From positions 1 through 17,062 of the forward strand of contig DJYW01000169.1 of the NCBI GenBank assembly GCA_002450255.1: DNA of 17,062 nucleotides, read 5' to 3'. The DNA comes from Gammaproteobacteria bacterium UBA6968. Lineage in GTDB: Bacteria; Pseudomonadota; Gammaproteobacteria; Pseudomonadales; Azotimanducaceae. Under the pieces are notes generated by a model. It was not told the origin of the DNA, made no database searches, and saw nothing but the letters and a program-made list of their open reading frames with translations. Made by a program: the position numbers and the translations under genes. This document shows positions 1 to 6,915 of the stretch, piece after piece. Each line of letters starts with the position of its first letter. The stretch's first letter is position 1.

Positions 1-22
1 TCAGCCACTCGGCCACCTCTCC
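1..22 (-). tRNA. tRNA-Ser, 5' end only (cut by window edge)
   Basis: Read on the minus strand, these bases begin GGAGAGGTGGCCGAGTGGCT. This is the acceptor 5' strand, the two linker bases and the first part of the D-arm of a bacterial tRNA-Ser. The 5' end lies at 22 and the anticodon lies outside the window, so the isoacceptor cannot be told. Bases 23-215, between this RNA and pspF, show no convincing gene or terminator. Confidence 0.8.
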
Positions 23-215
23 AGATCTGGGCACTATGCCATTACAGCGTTAAATCTGCTGTGACATGCTCTATTTAATCTCGTGTCTGGCTGGATGACC
101 GAGCGTTTTGTGCTTGGCTTTCGCAGGTTTGGATTACCAGTCCACGTGTGCGCAGCTTAGCATACCTCGCTAGATAGGATGCAATATCAGCAGCGTTCGG
201 TGGAGCATTAATCCG

Positions 216-1277
216 TTAGCAGTCGTTCGGTCCGACAAAATTATACTTTTTGAGGTAGCCGCGAAATTGGTGATACGAAAGGCTCAACAACTTGGCTGCT
301 TGTCTCTGGTTATGCTTGGCTGTTTGCAACGCTTGTTCGATCAACGCTTTCTCGTGTTCTGCGATTTCTGCCTTTAGCTCAATCGGGAATGCGGCTTGCT
401 CGCAAGGCGCTTTCGGTTGGCTGCTTTTAACCGCTGACTCTGAGGCTGCGTCGGCTGTAATTTTAGCTGCCGCCTCGGCTGCAGGCTGGGTGGTCAGAGG
501 CTGGAACGGTGAGCTAAACGGATCGAACAATATTGAATCGATCGGAACGTCGGGGTCGCTCTTGTAAACCGCTCGTTCTACAACATTCTTCAGTTCTCGA
601 ATGTTGCCGGGCCATGTGTGCTCCATCATTGCCGACATGGCTTCTGCGGAGAACCCGGCAAAAAAATCGCGTTCTAATTCCTGTGTCATCGAAAGCGCGA
701 AGTACTCTGCAAGAAGGGGGATATCTGCGGTTCTATAGCGCAGCGGCGGCAGGGTGAGCACATCAAAAGCTAGACGGTCCAATAAATCTGCGCGAAACCG
801 ACCGGTCTGTGCTAAGACCGGTAAATTTTCATTTGTAGCAGCGATTAAACGCACGTCGCATAGTAAGGTTTTACTGCCGCCAACGCGTTCAAACTCCCCA
901 TACTCTATAACACGTAGTAACTTTTCTTGAACCAACGAGGACGTCGTTGCTAGTTCGTCCAAGAATAGAGTGCCGCCGTGAGCGCGCTCAAAGCGTCCGT
1001 AATGGACTTTGCTGGCTCCGGTAAAAGCGCCGGCTTCATGCCCGAATAGCTCGTTTTCGAGTAATGATTCATTGATGGCAGCACAGTTTAGCTTAACGAG
1101 GGGTGCCTCCCATCGATTTGAAAGGTAGTGCAGGCGAGAAGCAATGCCCTCCTTACCCGTACCTCGCTCACCAACAATCAGTACCGGCTTATCAAGAGGC
1201 GCAGCTAAAGACGCCGCTTCTAGCAGTTTTAAAAACTCGGGTGCTTCCCCGATGAGTCGTTCGCGATCTTGCCTCAT
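216..1277 (-). CDS. pspF: PspF, sigma-54-dependent activator of the phage-shock operon
   Basis: Bacterial enhancer-binding protein of 353 residues that remodels sigma-54 RNA polymerase at the psp promoter. It starts directly with the AAA+ domain and has no receiver or other sensor domain, as is usual for PspF. Visible motifs are Walker A GERGTGKE (36-43), the sigma-54 contact loop GAFTGA (83-88), Walker B GGTLFLDE (101-108) and the arginine-finger segment RADLLDRL (162-169). A Fis-type helix-turn-helix follows at about 311-345 (NQRQAAKLLSLSYHQFRGYL). It is somewhat longer than E. coli PspF (about 325 residues), mainly through an Ala/Pro-rich linker at about 255-298. It is divergent from pspA, so PspA would be its expected negative partner. 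The ATG at 1277 is chosen because the AAA+ domain follows at once; its ribosome-binding site is weak. The stop is TAA at 216-218. Confidence 0.95.
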   Translation of the reverse strand: MRQDRERLIGEAPEFLKLLEAASLAAPLDKPVLIVGERGTGKEGIASRLHYLSNRWEAPLVKLNCAAINESLLENELFGHEAGAFTGASKVHYGRFERAHGGTLFLDELATTSSLVQEKLLRVIEYGEFERVGGSKTLLCDVRLIAATNENLPVLAQTGRFRADLLDRLAFDVLTLPPLRYRTADIPLLAEYFALSMTQELERDFFAGFSAEAMSAMMEHTWPGNIRELKNVVERAVYKSDPDVPIDSILFDPFSSPFQPLTTQPAAEAAAKITADAASESAVKSSQPKAPCEQAAFPIELKAEIAEHEKALIEQALQTAKHNQRQAAKLLSLSYHQFRGYLKKYNFVGPNDC

Positions 1278-1283
1278 GACTTG

Positions 1284-1308
1284 ACCAATAGTTGGTTAAA
1301 ACAACTAT
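1284..1308. promoter_or_regulatory. Candidate PspF enhancer site (overlapping inverted repeats)
   Basis: Two perfect inverted repeats share an arm. ACCAA (1284-1288) and TTGGT (1292-1296) flank three bases. ATAGTTG (1288-1294) and CAACTAT (1302-1308) flank seven bases. The block lies about 75-95 bp upstream of the sigma-54-like element at 1380-1395, a usual distance for enhancer sites of this activator family, and it overlaps the putative pspF promoter. No experimentally defined PspF motif is matched here. The role is inferred from position and symmetry. Confidence 0.4.
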
Positions 1309-1332
1309 ATCTTCGAATTTGGGTTGTGTCTC
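1304..1332 (-). promoter_or_regulatory. Candidate sigma-70-type promoter of pspF
   Basis: On the minus strand, GAGACA (1332-1327) and TATAGT (1309-1304) are separated by exactly 17 bases. This matches the -35 consensus at 4 of 6 positions and the -10 consensus at 5 of 6. Transcription would start near 1297, about 20 bases before the pspF ATG. The -10 element lies inside the inverted repeat at 1284-1308, so a protein bound there would block this promoter. That fits the negative autoregulation known for E. coli pspF. The call is by eye only. Confidence 0.45.
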
Positions 1333-1379
1333 GTTTCTAAAATCATAATTGAAACAGAAGGTTAGAAATTCTAAAAACT

Positions 1380-1395
1380 TGGCACAGAATGTGTA
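1380..1395 (+). promoter_or_regulatory. Sigma-54-like promoter for the psp operon
   Basis: TGGCAC (1380-1385) is a perfect -24 element. The -12 element GTGTA (1391-1395) has its G at the right distance from the -24 GG but reads GT where the consensus has GC. It is the best sigma-54 match between pspF and pspA, and PspF-type activators act only on such promoters. Transcription would start near 1406, leaving a leader of about 270 bases before pspA. The mismatch at the -12 C is the main doubt. Confidence 0.5.
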
Positions 1396-1677
1396 ACCAG
1401 CATATTGGGAAACAAAAGTGACCGATGAGAATGCCGGATAAAGACAGCGAGATGCCAACGGGGTCTAGCTAGACGTATCCGCCAGTACAACTGCAACTGA
1501 GAAGCTGCAAAAACGAGGGTAAACCGGCTAATTCGGACTAAATCGTATATCAACTGATCGGAGCGTAGCCTTTCTGGGTGTGTGAAGTAAGTTGAATCGG
1601 TACACCAAGTTTAGCTTGGACTGTACTCGCATCGATCTAAGTCGCACCGTTTTATCTAATATGGAGGCTAGGGCAAC
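1396..1677 (+). other. Long psp leader with palindrome and hairpin
   Basis: No gene is seen in this stretch. It holds a perfect 12-base palindrome, GTCTAGCTAGAC (1463-1474). It also holds a strong hairpin at 1600-1626: CCAAG/CTTGG (1605-1609 with 1615-1619) around a five-base loop, extended by GTACA/TGTAC (1600-1604 with 1622-1626) with a two-base bulge. A consensus ribosome-binding site GGAGG (1663-1667) precedes the pspA ATG. Another palindrome, TTAGAAATTCTAA (1362-1374), lies just upstream of the sigma-54-like element in AT-rich DNA. Functions are unknown. Confidence 0.4.
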
Positions 1678-2403
1678 ATGAGCATTTTTTCGCGAATGAC
1701 GGACATCATTAATTCCAACATCAACGCGCTTCTGGATAAGGCTGAGGATCCAGAAAAAATGGTACGCCTAATTATTCAGGAAATGGAAGAGGCACTGGTT
1801 GAAGTGCGGACCACATCTGCTCGTGCGATCGCAGATCGCAAGGAGCTTCAGCGAAAACATGACTGGCAGCGCAATGAGTCGGATGAATGGCAGCGCAAAG
1901 CTGAAGTCGCGGTGCGTAAAGGTCGTGACGATCTTGCTAAAGGCGCACTGCTCGAAAGCCAGAAAGCTCATGATGCGGTGCTGGCGTTAGTGACCGAACT
2001 GCAGGCGCTGGAAGAAACTTTGGTCAAGCTTAACGAGGATGTCGGGGCGCTACAGATCAAGATTAAGGATGCGAAGGCGCGTCAAAACGCGATTGTGGTG
2101 CGCAGTCAGGCGGCACAAACCCGGCTGGGTGTGCGGCGGACCTTAAGTGACCATAATATTGACGATGCCATGAATCGATTCGCACTATATGAGCGCAAGA
2201 TGGATGAGCTTGAAGGTCAGATTGAATCATACGATCTAGGGCAAAAAACGCTCTCAGAAGAAATTGATCAATTGGAAACCGGCGATGAAATCGACGACAT
2301 GTTGGTGAAGCTCAAGCAGCAAATGCTAGATACCGAAAAGCCTTCGGAGACAAAGCAGCGGGCTGACGAGAAGAGGTCGCTAGAGTCAGACGACAACGGT
2401 TAG
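1678..2403 (+). CDS. pspA: PspA, phage-shock protein A (IM30/ESCRT-III-like)
   Basis: Peripheral inner-membrane protein that binds and inhibits PspF and, under envelope stress, forms oligomers that protect the membrane. The 241-residue product has the typical PspA start: an amphipathic N-terminal helix (MSIFSRMTDIINSNINALL) followed by the family signature around DKAEDPEKMVRLIIQEME (21-38). The rest is predicted almost wholly as long coiled-coil helices. It is slightly longer than E. coli PspA (222 residues) because of a charged tail of about 20 residues. The start is supported by GGAGG ten bases upstream. It is the first gene of pspA-pspB-pspC-small protein, divergent from its regulator pspF. 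Confidence 0.95.
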   Translation: MSIFSRMTDIINSNINALLDKAEDPEKMVRLIIQEMEEALVEVRTTSARAIADRKELQRKHDWQRNESDEWQRKAEVAVRKGRDDLAKGALLESQKAHDAVLALVTELQALEETLVKLNEDVGALQIKIKDAKARQNAIVVRSQAAQTRLGVRRTLSDHNIDDAMNRFALYERKMDELEGQIESYDLGQKTLSEEIDQLETGDEIDDMLVKLKQQMLDTEKPSETKQRADEKRSLESDDNG

Positions 2404-2567
2404 GATGCACTGTATAAAATAGGCCTGTTCGTTATAGGCTATGGCTGATCTAAATTCGGGCGACCTGGTTTGACAGGTTAATAAGAGTGCCGGATCGCTG
2501 CGAAGCTGAGCCACCGCTTGGTCAGATCGCAAAGCTGCATAAAGGAAGCGTCGATAAAGGAACGGTA

Positions 2568-2807
2568 ATGGATGGAATCGTAGTCGCATTTTTCGTACCC
2601 GCGGTAATTTTTATGGTGTTAGTCGCGCCCGCATGGGTTTGGCAGCACTATCGTAGCAAGCAACGCGCGCTTGAAGGGCTTGCCGAGCAAGAGCGAGATG
2701 AGCTTGAAACATTGGTTTCGCAAGCTGAGGAAATGCAGGAGCGCATCGCGACGTTGGAGTCCATCCTTGACGCGAAGTCGCCCACCTGGCGCCACAATGC
2801 ATCTTAA
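2568..2807 (+). CDS. pspB: PspB, membrane component of the Psp sensor
   Basis: Small inner-membrane protein of 79 residues; E. coli PspB has 74. An N-terminal transmembrane helix (about 3-25, rich in V, F and A and ending at WVWQHY) is followed by an amphipathic helix. It ends in the family signature RIATLESILDAKSPTWR, close to the E. coli tail RIQALESILDAEHPNWR. PspB works with PspC to release PspF from PspA during envelope stress. The ATG at 2568 is preferred over an in-frame ATG at 2487 because AAAGGAA (2556-2562) lies just upstream and the protein then has family length. The 164 bases between pspA and pspB include a small hairpin (ACCTG/CAGGT, 2463-2478) and no other gene. Confidence 0.92.
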   Translation: MDGIVVAFFVPAVIFMVLVAPAWVWQHYRSKQRALEGLAEQERDELETLVSQAEEMQERIATLESILDAKSPTWRHNAS

Positions 2808-2882
2808 AACAGCTTGCATAACTAACCCACCGAGCAGATTCAACAGATAGGGTTACCGAAGTAATCCCAGGTTAAGGACGAG

Positions 2883-3761
2883 ATGACGATACGGGATGAC
2901 GAACAATCAGACGATCGACGTAACAAACGACGTCGCCGTTTCAATGATAACGCTGATACAGGCCGGTCCGATAAGGAATCCGTGCAGCCTGACACCGGCG
3001 AAAATGGCGATAGTGACCGTTTGAGCAGCGCTATCAACCAATTGGAAGAGAGCGTTCGCGAACTCGCCGCCGCCGGACAGGAGCAAACCATTCGACGCGC
3101 GACGGCAATATTGAATAAGAGCCGCCGGCGAACCGGACCAGCTGATTTTAGCAAGAGCCAGGAAGATGATCGCAGCAAGGGATCGCGGCGTTCACGACAC
3201 AGACGCTATAGATCAAACGCTCGACTTGCTAGAAAACGCCATAGAGAGACACGCCAGGCGTATCCGGAAGCACTTTATTTGGACCCCAGAGACGCTCGTA
3301 TTGCCGGTGTGTGTGCTGGCTTCGCGCGTTACTTTAACGTTGAAACCTGGATGGTTCGTCTGGCCGCGTTGGGAGGATTATTGTTTATTCCCAGCGTCGT
3401 TTTTCCGGCCTATTGGGTCGCGTATTTTGTTATGGATAAGATCGATCGCAGAGGCGCCTATAAATCAGGTTGGCTTACTCGCCGACGGGAAAGGCAGGAA
3501 CGACGTCTACAGCGAGACCAGTTTGCAACGGCTGAAGAGATTAATGCGACGGACTCAGGCAATTCCGGCTATACAGAGTCTGCGGCAGATTCAGAGTGGA
3601 CGAGTCGCAGCGACTCAGTCGAGATGCGTCTTGCTTCCGCCAGCTCCCAGCTGCGATATTGTCGTAGGCAAATAGCGGATGCTGAGAAAAAATTGCGCGA
3701 CATGGAGTCCTACGTTACCTCGAATCGCTTCGAGTTGGATAACGAGCTAGCTAAAATCTAG
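2883..3761 (+). CDS. pspC: PspC, stress-sensing membrane protein with large N-terminal extension
   Basis: Inner-membrane sensor of the Psp response, partner of PspB and PspA. At 292 residues it is far longer than E. coli PspC (119). The PspC domain is at about 129-190 (LYLDPRDARIAGVCAGFARY, then a hydrophobic segment at 158-184). The tail LRDMESYVTSNRFEL (271-285) matches the E. coli tail LREMERYVTSDTFTL. The first 128 residues are hydrophilic, with one likely amphipathic helix (about 46-77) and a very Arg-rich stretch (about 81-125). The +1 frame is open across that stretch and reads like a more ordinary protein, so a pair of compensating frameshifts is possible (see findings). A ribosome-binding site AAGGA lies just before the ATG. 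The TAG stop touches the ribosome-binding site of the next gene. Confidence 0.88.
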   Translation: MTIRDDEQSDDRRNKRRRRFNDNADTGRSDKESVQPDTGENGDSDRLSSAINQLEESVRELAAAGQEQTIRRATAILNKSRRRTGPADFSKSQEDDRSKGSRRSRHRRYRSNARLARKRHRETRQAYPEALYLDPRDARIAGVCAGFARYFNVETWMVRLAALGGLLFIPSVVFPAYWVAYFVMDKIDRRGAYKSGWLTRRRERQERRLQRDQFATAEEINATDSGNSGYTESAADSEWTSRSDSVEMRLASASSQLRYCRRQIADAEKKLRDMESYVTSNRFELDNELAKI

Positions 3762-3769
3762 GAGGTTGA

Positions 3770-3991
3770 ATGGACGTGTTTACTATGGTGGTTATCATTG
3801 TTGCCATTGGTACATCTGCGGGAATAGTTGATCGTTATCTCAAAAATCAGGCTAAGGGCGAGGCACGGCTGTCGGACGACGTAAGTGCCGAATTGGTGGA
3901 GTTGAAAAAGCGCGTTGCCGTGCTCGAGGAGATCGTTACCGATTCGAAATTCCAGCTCGATCGTGAACTGAGGTCGATGCAAAGCGATTAG
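3770..3991 (+). CDS. Small membrane protein of the psp operon with a PspC-like tail
   Basis: A 73-residue protein with one N-terminal transmembrane helix (about 4-23), then a charged helix with a heptad-like pattern (about 38-70). Its end, EEIVTDSKFQLDREL, aligns with the PspC tail ESYVTSNRFELDNEL, with roughly half of the positions identical. The topology is like PspB (one membrane helix plus cytoplasmic coiled coil). It begins eight bases after the pspC stop, behind a perfect GGAGG (3761-3765), so it is surely co-transcribed. I infer an accessory partner that binds through the same coiled-coil surface as PspB/PspC. It is not recognisably PspD, PspE or PspG, and I do not assign a name. Confidence 0.8.
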   Translation: MDVFTMVVIIVAIGTSAGIVDRYLKNQAKGEARLSDDVSAELVELKKRVAVLEEIVTDSKFQLDRELRSMQSD

Positions 3992-3994
3992 GAT

Positions 3995-4014
3995 GCTACG
4001 CGCTTTGACGTAGC
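3995..4014 (+). terminator. Weak hairpin after the psp operon
   Basis: GCTACG (3995-4000) and CGTAGC (4009-4014) form a perfect six-pair stem with an eight-base loop, starting four bases after the last psp stop codon. Only a short T run (4028-4031) follows, 14 bases further on, so it is a poor match to an intrinsic terminator. It lies between two convergent genes, where a terminator is expected. Confidence 0.25.
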
Positions 4015-4111
4015 CCTAAGCGTCTACTTTTAATTGAAGACGAGAACAATTCGCCGAATGCCATTCTGCCGAAAGTGATTGAGGCAGGCGGTCCTACCCA
4101 TCACCACTGAA

Positions 4112-4876
4112 TCAAATTTGTCCTAACAAGAGGTCAGGACGGTCAGTGAACACGGCAGCCACCCCCATCTTTTGTAACGCCTGAGCCCGAGCAACCTCAT
4201 TCACGGTATAAACGCCGCTTGGCATGCCTGCCCGAGTAATCATGTCTACACGTTCATTCGTCACGATACGATCAGCTAGATGGATCGCCGTGGCATTCAG
4301 AGAAGACGCTTTAGTGATGACCTCGTCGTTCCACCGGTGAACAAGCAGTGCAACGGGTGTGGTTGTGTCGTATTGGCGAAATGCGTTCAGTTCTCCCCAA
4401 CTAAATGACGAGATGATGGCTGCTGTGTCCGGAAATTGCAGCAGTGTTTTCGCTACCAAAGCCGCCGTATGCGGGCCTTTGAGTTCTATATTGACGGCCG
4501 CCGGTGCATCGCCTTGCGCTATTAGTAACGTTAGCACCTCGTTCAAAGTTGGAATCAATTGGTCTTTCTCGCAGCGAAGCGAACGCAGTCCAGCGAAGTC
4601 GAACTCGCTCACTAAGCCATGCCCATCCGTTGTCCGATCAACCCTCTCGTCATGGATCACCGCTAAGCTGTCTTCCTGCCCTTTGTTGGCAACACGATGC
4701 ACGTCTAGTTCAACCATAGGACAGCCCAGTTCGAATGCGGTACGAAAACTCAACAAGGTGTTTTCCGGGGCCAGTCCAGCAGCACCGCGATGGCCAACGA
4801 TCAGACACTTCCGAGCAGCTAATGCGTTGGTATAAGGCGCGAATCGGAGCGGGTTACGGTTTTTGCTGTCATTCAT
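4112..4876 (-). CDS. Glycerophosphodiester phosphodiesterase
   Basis: Hydrolyses glycerophosphodiesters from phospholipid turnover to glycerol-3-phosphate and an alcohol. The 254-residue TIM-barrel protein shows the family motifs in order: GHRGAAGLAPENTL near the N terminus (the catalytic HR pair), VELDVH (metal-binding E and D), VIHDERVDRTTDGHG (catalytic His), VNIELKG, and FTDRPD near the end. No signal peptide is seen, so it is likely cytoplasmic and UgpQ-like. An in-frame GTG at 4921 would add 15 residues. The ATG at 4876 is preferred because it puts HRG at a normal distance from the start and because a -10-like TAAAAT (minus strand, 4914-4909) would otherwise lie inside the gene. The gene is convergent with the psp operon and divergent from dnaX. 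It may recycle lipids after membrane stress, but a link to psp is only suggested by adjacency. Confidence 0.9.
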   Translation of the reverse strand: MNDSKNRNPLRFAPYTNALAARKCLIVGHRGAAGLAPENTLLSFRTAFELGCPMVELDVHRVANKGQEDSLAVIHDERVDRTTDGHGLVSEFDFAGLRSLRCEKDQLIPTLNEVLTLLIAQGDAPAAVNIELKGPHTAALVAKTLLQFPDTAAIISSFSWGELNAFRQYDTTTPVALLVHRWNDEVITKASSLNATAIHLADRIVTNERVDMITRAGMPSGVYTVNEVARAQALQKMGVAAVFTDRPDLLLGQI

Positions 4877-5028
4877 TTGGTTGGCTCGGTCCGATTTGTG
4901 ACAACGGTATTTTAGCACCACGACAACTTGGCTCTCGTTATTTGGTCTTTAGCCTAGGTCAGCTTGCCTCGCGCGGGCCGCACCGATTAATGCTGAGGCT
5001 TGCGAGTTAGGCTGGTAGGATAGCGTGC

Positions 5029-6912
5029 ATGAGTTACGAAGTCTTAGCACGCCGTTTACGCCCGTCTGGTTTCGATGCCCTGGTAGGGCAAAGCCATGTC
5101 GTCCGCGCGCTGACGCACGCTTTGGACAACGATCGTCTACATCACGCTTATTTGTTCACCGGCACTCGCGGGGTGGGTAAGACCACCATTGCGCGCATTC
5201 TGGCGAAAAGCCTTAATTGTGAGCAGGGTGTCAGTGCGTCGCCATGTGGCGAGTGTTCGATTTGCCTGGAAGTGAAAGAAAACCGCTTTATCGACTTGAT
5301 AGAAGTCGATGCCGCCTCACGAACTGGCGTGGACGACACCCGCGAGTTGTTGGAAAACGCGCAATACATGCCCACTCGCGGACGCTACAAAGTCTATTTA
5401 ATCGACGAAGTGCATATGCTCTCGGTCGCTAGTTTTAATGCGTTGTTGAAGACCCTTGAAGAGCCGCCCGGGCACGTAAAATTTCTGTTGGCAACCACAG
5501 ATCCTCGCAAAGTGCCGGCCACTGTATTGTCCCGCTGTTTACAATTTCAGCTGAAAAATTTGTCTGCGCAGGAAATTCAGGACTATCTGCAAGACATTCT
5601 TGAGCAAGAGCAAGTTGTGTTTGAGCCCGAGGCTTTGAGGTTGGTCGCTCAAGCTGCCCGAGGAAGTATGCGCGACGCGCTTAGTCTCACGGATCAGGGC
5701 ATCTCGTATGGCCAAGGCCAACTGCTCGAGCAGGACATAGTCGGTATGTTGGGACTCGTCGGTCGGGACCAGATCGGTTCGCTTATGCAAGCATTGCATA
5801 GTGGCTCCGCCCAGCAACTGATGGCGCTGAGTGACGAATTAGCGGGCAGTAACGTCAGCTACATCGATGTATTAGATGGATTTATCGCCGCTCTACATGA
5901 AGCGGCTGTCACTACTGCGCTGGGCACCGGCGAAGCGCTGTTTCCTGCGGATGAACTGCAGCTTTATTACCAGATTGCGCTGACGGGCAGACGAGATATG
6001 ACGGTGGTGCCGGATCATCGCAGTGGGTTCGAGATGACGCTGTTACGCATGCTGGCCTTTGCCCCAGAGCCAGATAGCGTCGTGGCCCCGCGTGGCGCTA
6101 AGCCGTCCCCGTTGCAGGAGGCACCCTCTGCAAAAAAGTCTGAATCGACAGCCGCTTTTGCCGCTACAGGCACAAGCCCAAAAGCCGCCCCAGCGCCGGA
6201 CAGTACAGGGTTAAGTAAAGGCGAGGGTAGTGCGACATCGGGCCAGCCGCGTGCAGACGGTTCTACTAATGTTACTGAGAGTAGCGCTAAGGGTGACGCA
6301 AAGATTGGCCTGACTGCCGTCAATGGGGCTGCAACAGCTGGCGCGCTGCGGCTTGATTCGCACTCCGAACTCGCCGAAGAAGCATTTGCGCCGCTTGATT
6401 CCGCTAAGATTACCGTTGGGCCTGGTGATGAGGCGGCTTCTGTCATACGCGGCGATGCGAGCGGGGCTGTTATGACCGAAGCTCAGTCGTCGGCTGATGC
6501 GAAGGCGGCCTCGATAGTTGGCGCATCAAACACAATTCACGAGCAATGGTATGAATGGGTTGAAGCGCTTGCCGTTGAAGGTGTTGCTCGTATGCTGGCG
6601 GAGCATTCACTTGCTCACACCATCGCCTTACCCACCGTAGCGCTTATTCTGCAAAGCTCACACGACACACTGCTATCGGATGCTCAGCGCACGAATTTGG
6701 AACGAGCGCTTGCTGAGGTTGTCGGTGCCGCGGTGAAGTTGACTATTTCGGTGGGCGAGTTGGACAGTGAGACACCGGCCGAACGCAAGGCACGACTTTT
6801 TGAAATCGCAACTCAGGAAGCTGAGGCTACATTGCGCAACGACGCGCTAGTGCAGAAGCTAATGACCACCTTTGGCGCAAAATTGGATAATGTCCGCCCA
6901 ATTCAAGATTGA
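5029..6912 (+). CDS. dnaX: DNA polymerase III subunits tau/gamma (clamp loader)
   Basis: ATPase subunit of the clamp loader that places the beta clamp on primed DNA; the full-length tau form also joins the core polymerases and DnaB. The 627-residue product (E. coli tau 643) has Walker A GTRGVGKT (45-52), a zinc module with Cys64, Cys73, Cys76 and Cys79, Walker B LIDEVH (124-129) and the SRC arginine-finger motif (168-170). An Ala/Ser/Gly-rich linker spans about 360-505, and the C-terminal tau-specific region follows. A frameshift signal at codons 368-370 would make a 371-residue gamma form (separate entry). AGGA (5017-5020) precedes the ATG. The 152 bases between the GDPD start and dnaX contain inverted-repeat pieces (AGCCTA 4951-4956 with TAGGCT 5008-5013) but no 4.5S RNA. 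Confidence 0.97.
   Translation: MSYEVLARRLRPSGFDALVGQSHVVRALTHALDNDRLHHAYLFTGTRGVGKTTIARILAKSLNCEQGVSASPCGECSICLEVKENRFIDLIEVDAASRTGVDDTRELLENAQYMPTRGRYKVYLIDEVHMLSVASFNALLKTLEEPPGHVKFLLATTDPRKVPATVLSRCLQFQLKNLSAQEIQDYLQDILEQEQVVFEPEALRLVAQAARGSMRDALSLTDQGISYGQGQLLEQDIVGMLGLVGRDQIGSLMQALHSGSAQQLMALSDELAGSNVSYIDVLDGFIAALHEAAVTTALGTGEALFPADELQLYYQIALTGRRDMTVVPDHRSGFEMTLLRMLAFAPEPDSVVAPRGAKPSPLQEAPSAKKSESTAAFAATGTSPKAAPAPDSTGLSKGEGSATSGQPRADGSTNVTESSAKGDAKIGLTAVNGAATAGALRLDSHSELAEEAFAPLDSAKITVGPGDEAASVIRGDASGAVMTEAQSSADAKAASIVGASNTIHEQWYEWVEALAVEGVARMLAEHSLAHTIALPTVALILQSSHDTLLSDAQRTNLERALAEVVGAAVKLTISVGELDSETPAERKARLFEIATQEAEATLRNDALVQKLMTTFGAKLDNVRPIQD
6116..6177 (+). promoter_or_regulatory. 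Programmed -1 ribosomal frameshift signal in dnaX
   Basis: The heptamer A AAA AAG (6132-6138) lies in the right frame (GCA AAA AAG, codons 368-370). Shifting back by one base gives GTC and then TGA at 6141-6143, so gamma would be 371 residues ending in Lys-Lys-Val. A Shine-Dalgarno-like AGGAGG (6116-6121) lies exactly 10 bases upstream, the same arrangement as the E. coli stimulator. Downstream, 6154-6162 can pair with 6169-6177 around a six-base loop, eight pairs with one mismatch, starting 15 bases after the heptamer. The slip site, the early stop and the upstream element are read directly. The stem is weaker and farther away than in E. coli. Confidence 0.85.
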
Positions 6913-6915
6913 GTT

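Noticed and set aside
1192..1458. Minus-strand open frame across the pspF-pspA spacer
   Set aside because: It overlaps the start of pspF in another frame and the regulatory region, and its translation looks random.
2470..2498. Internal promoter for pspB beginning with TTGACA
   Set aside because: The -35 hexamer is perfect, but no acceptable -10 occurs at 16-18 bases spacing. The TTGACA bases are part of a small hairpin.
2487..2567. Longer PspB starting at 2487
   Set aside because: The extra 27 residues have no counterpart in the family, and a good ribosome-binding site precedes the ATG at 2568.
3166..3675. Long +1-frame open reading frame inside pspC as a separate gene
   Set aside because: It overlaps the well-supported PspC membrane domain and has no ribosome-binding site. 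Only its first part looks protein-like, which is better explained as a possible frameshift in pspC.
4922..5028. 4.5S (SRP) RNA gene just upstream of dnaX
   Set aside because: The conserved SRP RNA core around GGTCAGGTCCGGAAGGAAGC is absent; only short inverted-repeat pieces are present.
6015..6446. Antisense open frame of 143 codons opposite the dnaX linker
   Set aside because: It mirrors the Ala/Ser-rich linker of dnaX; such low-complexity, GC-rich coding often leaves the opposite strand open. No start signal or recognisable domain is present.
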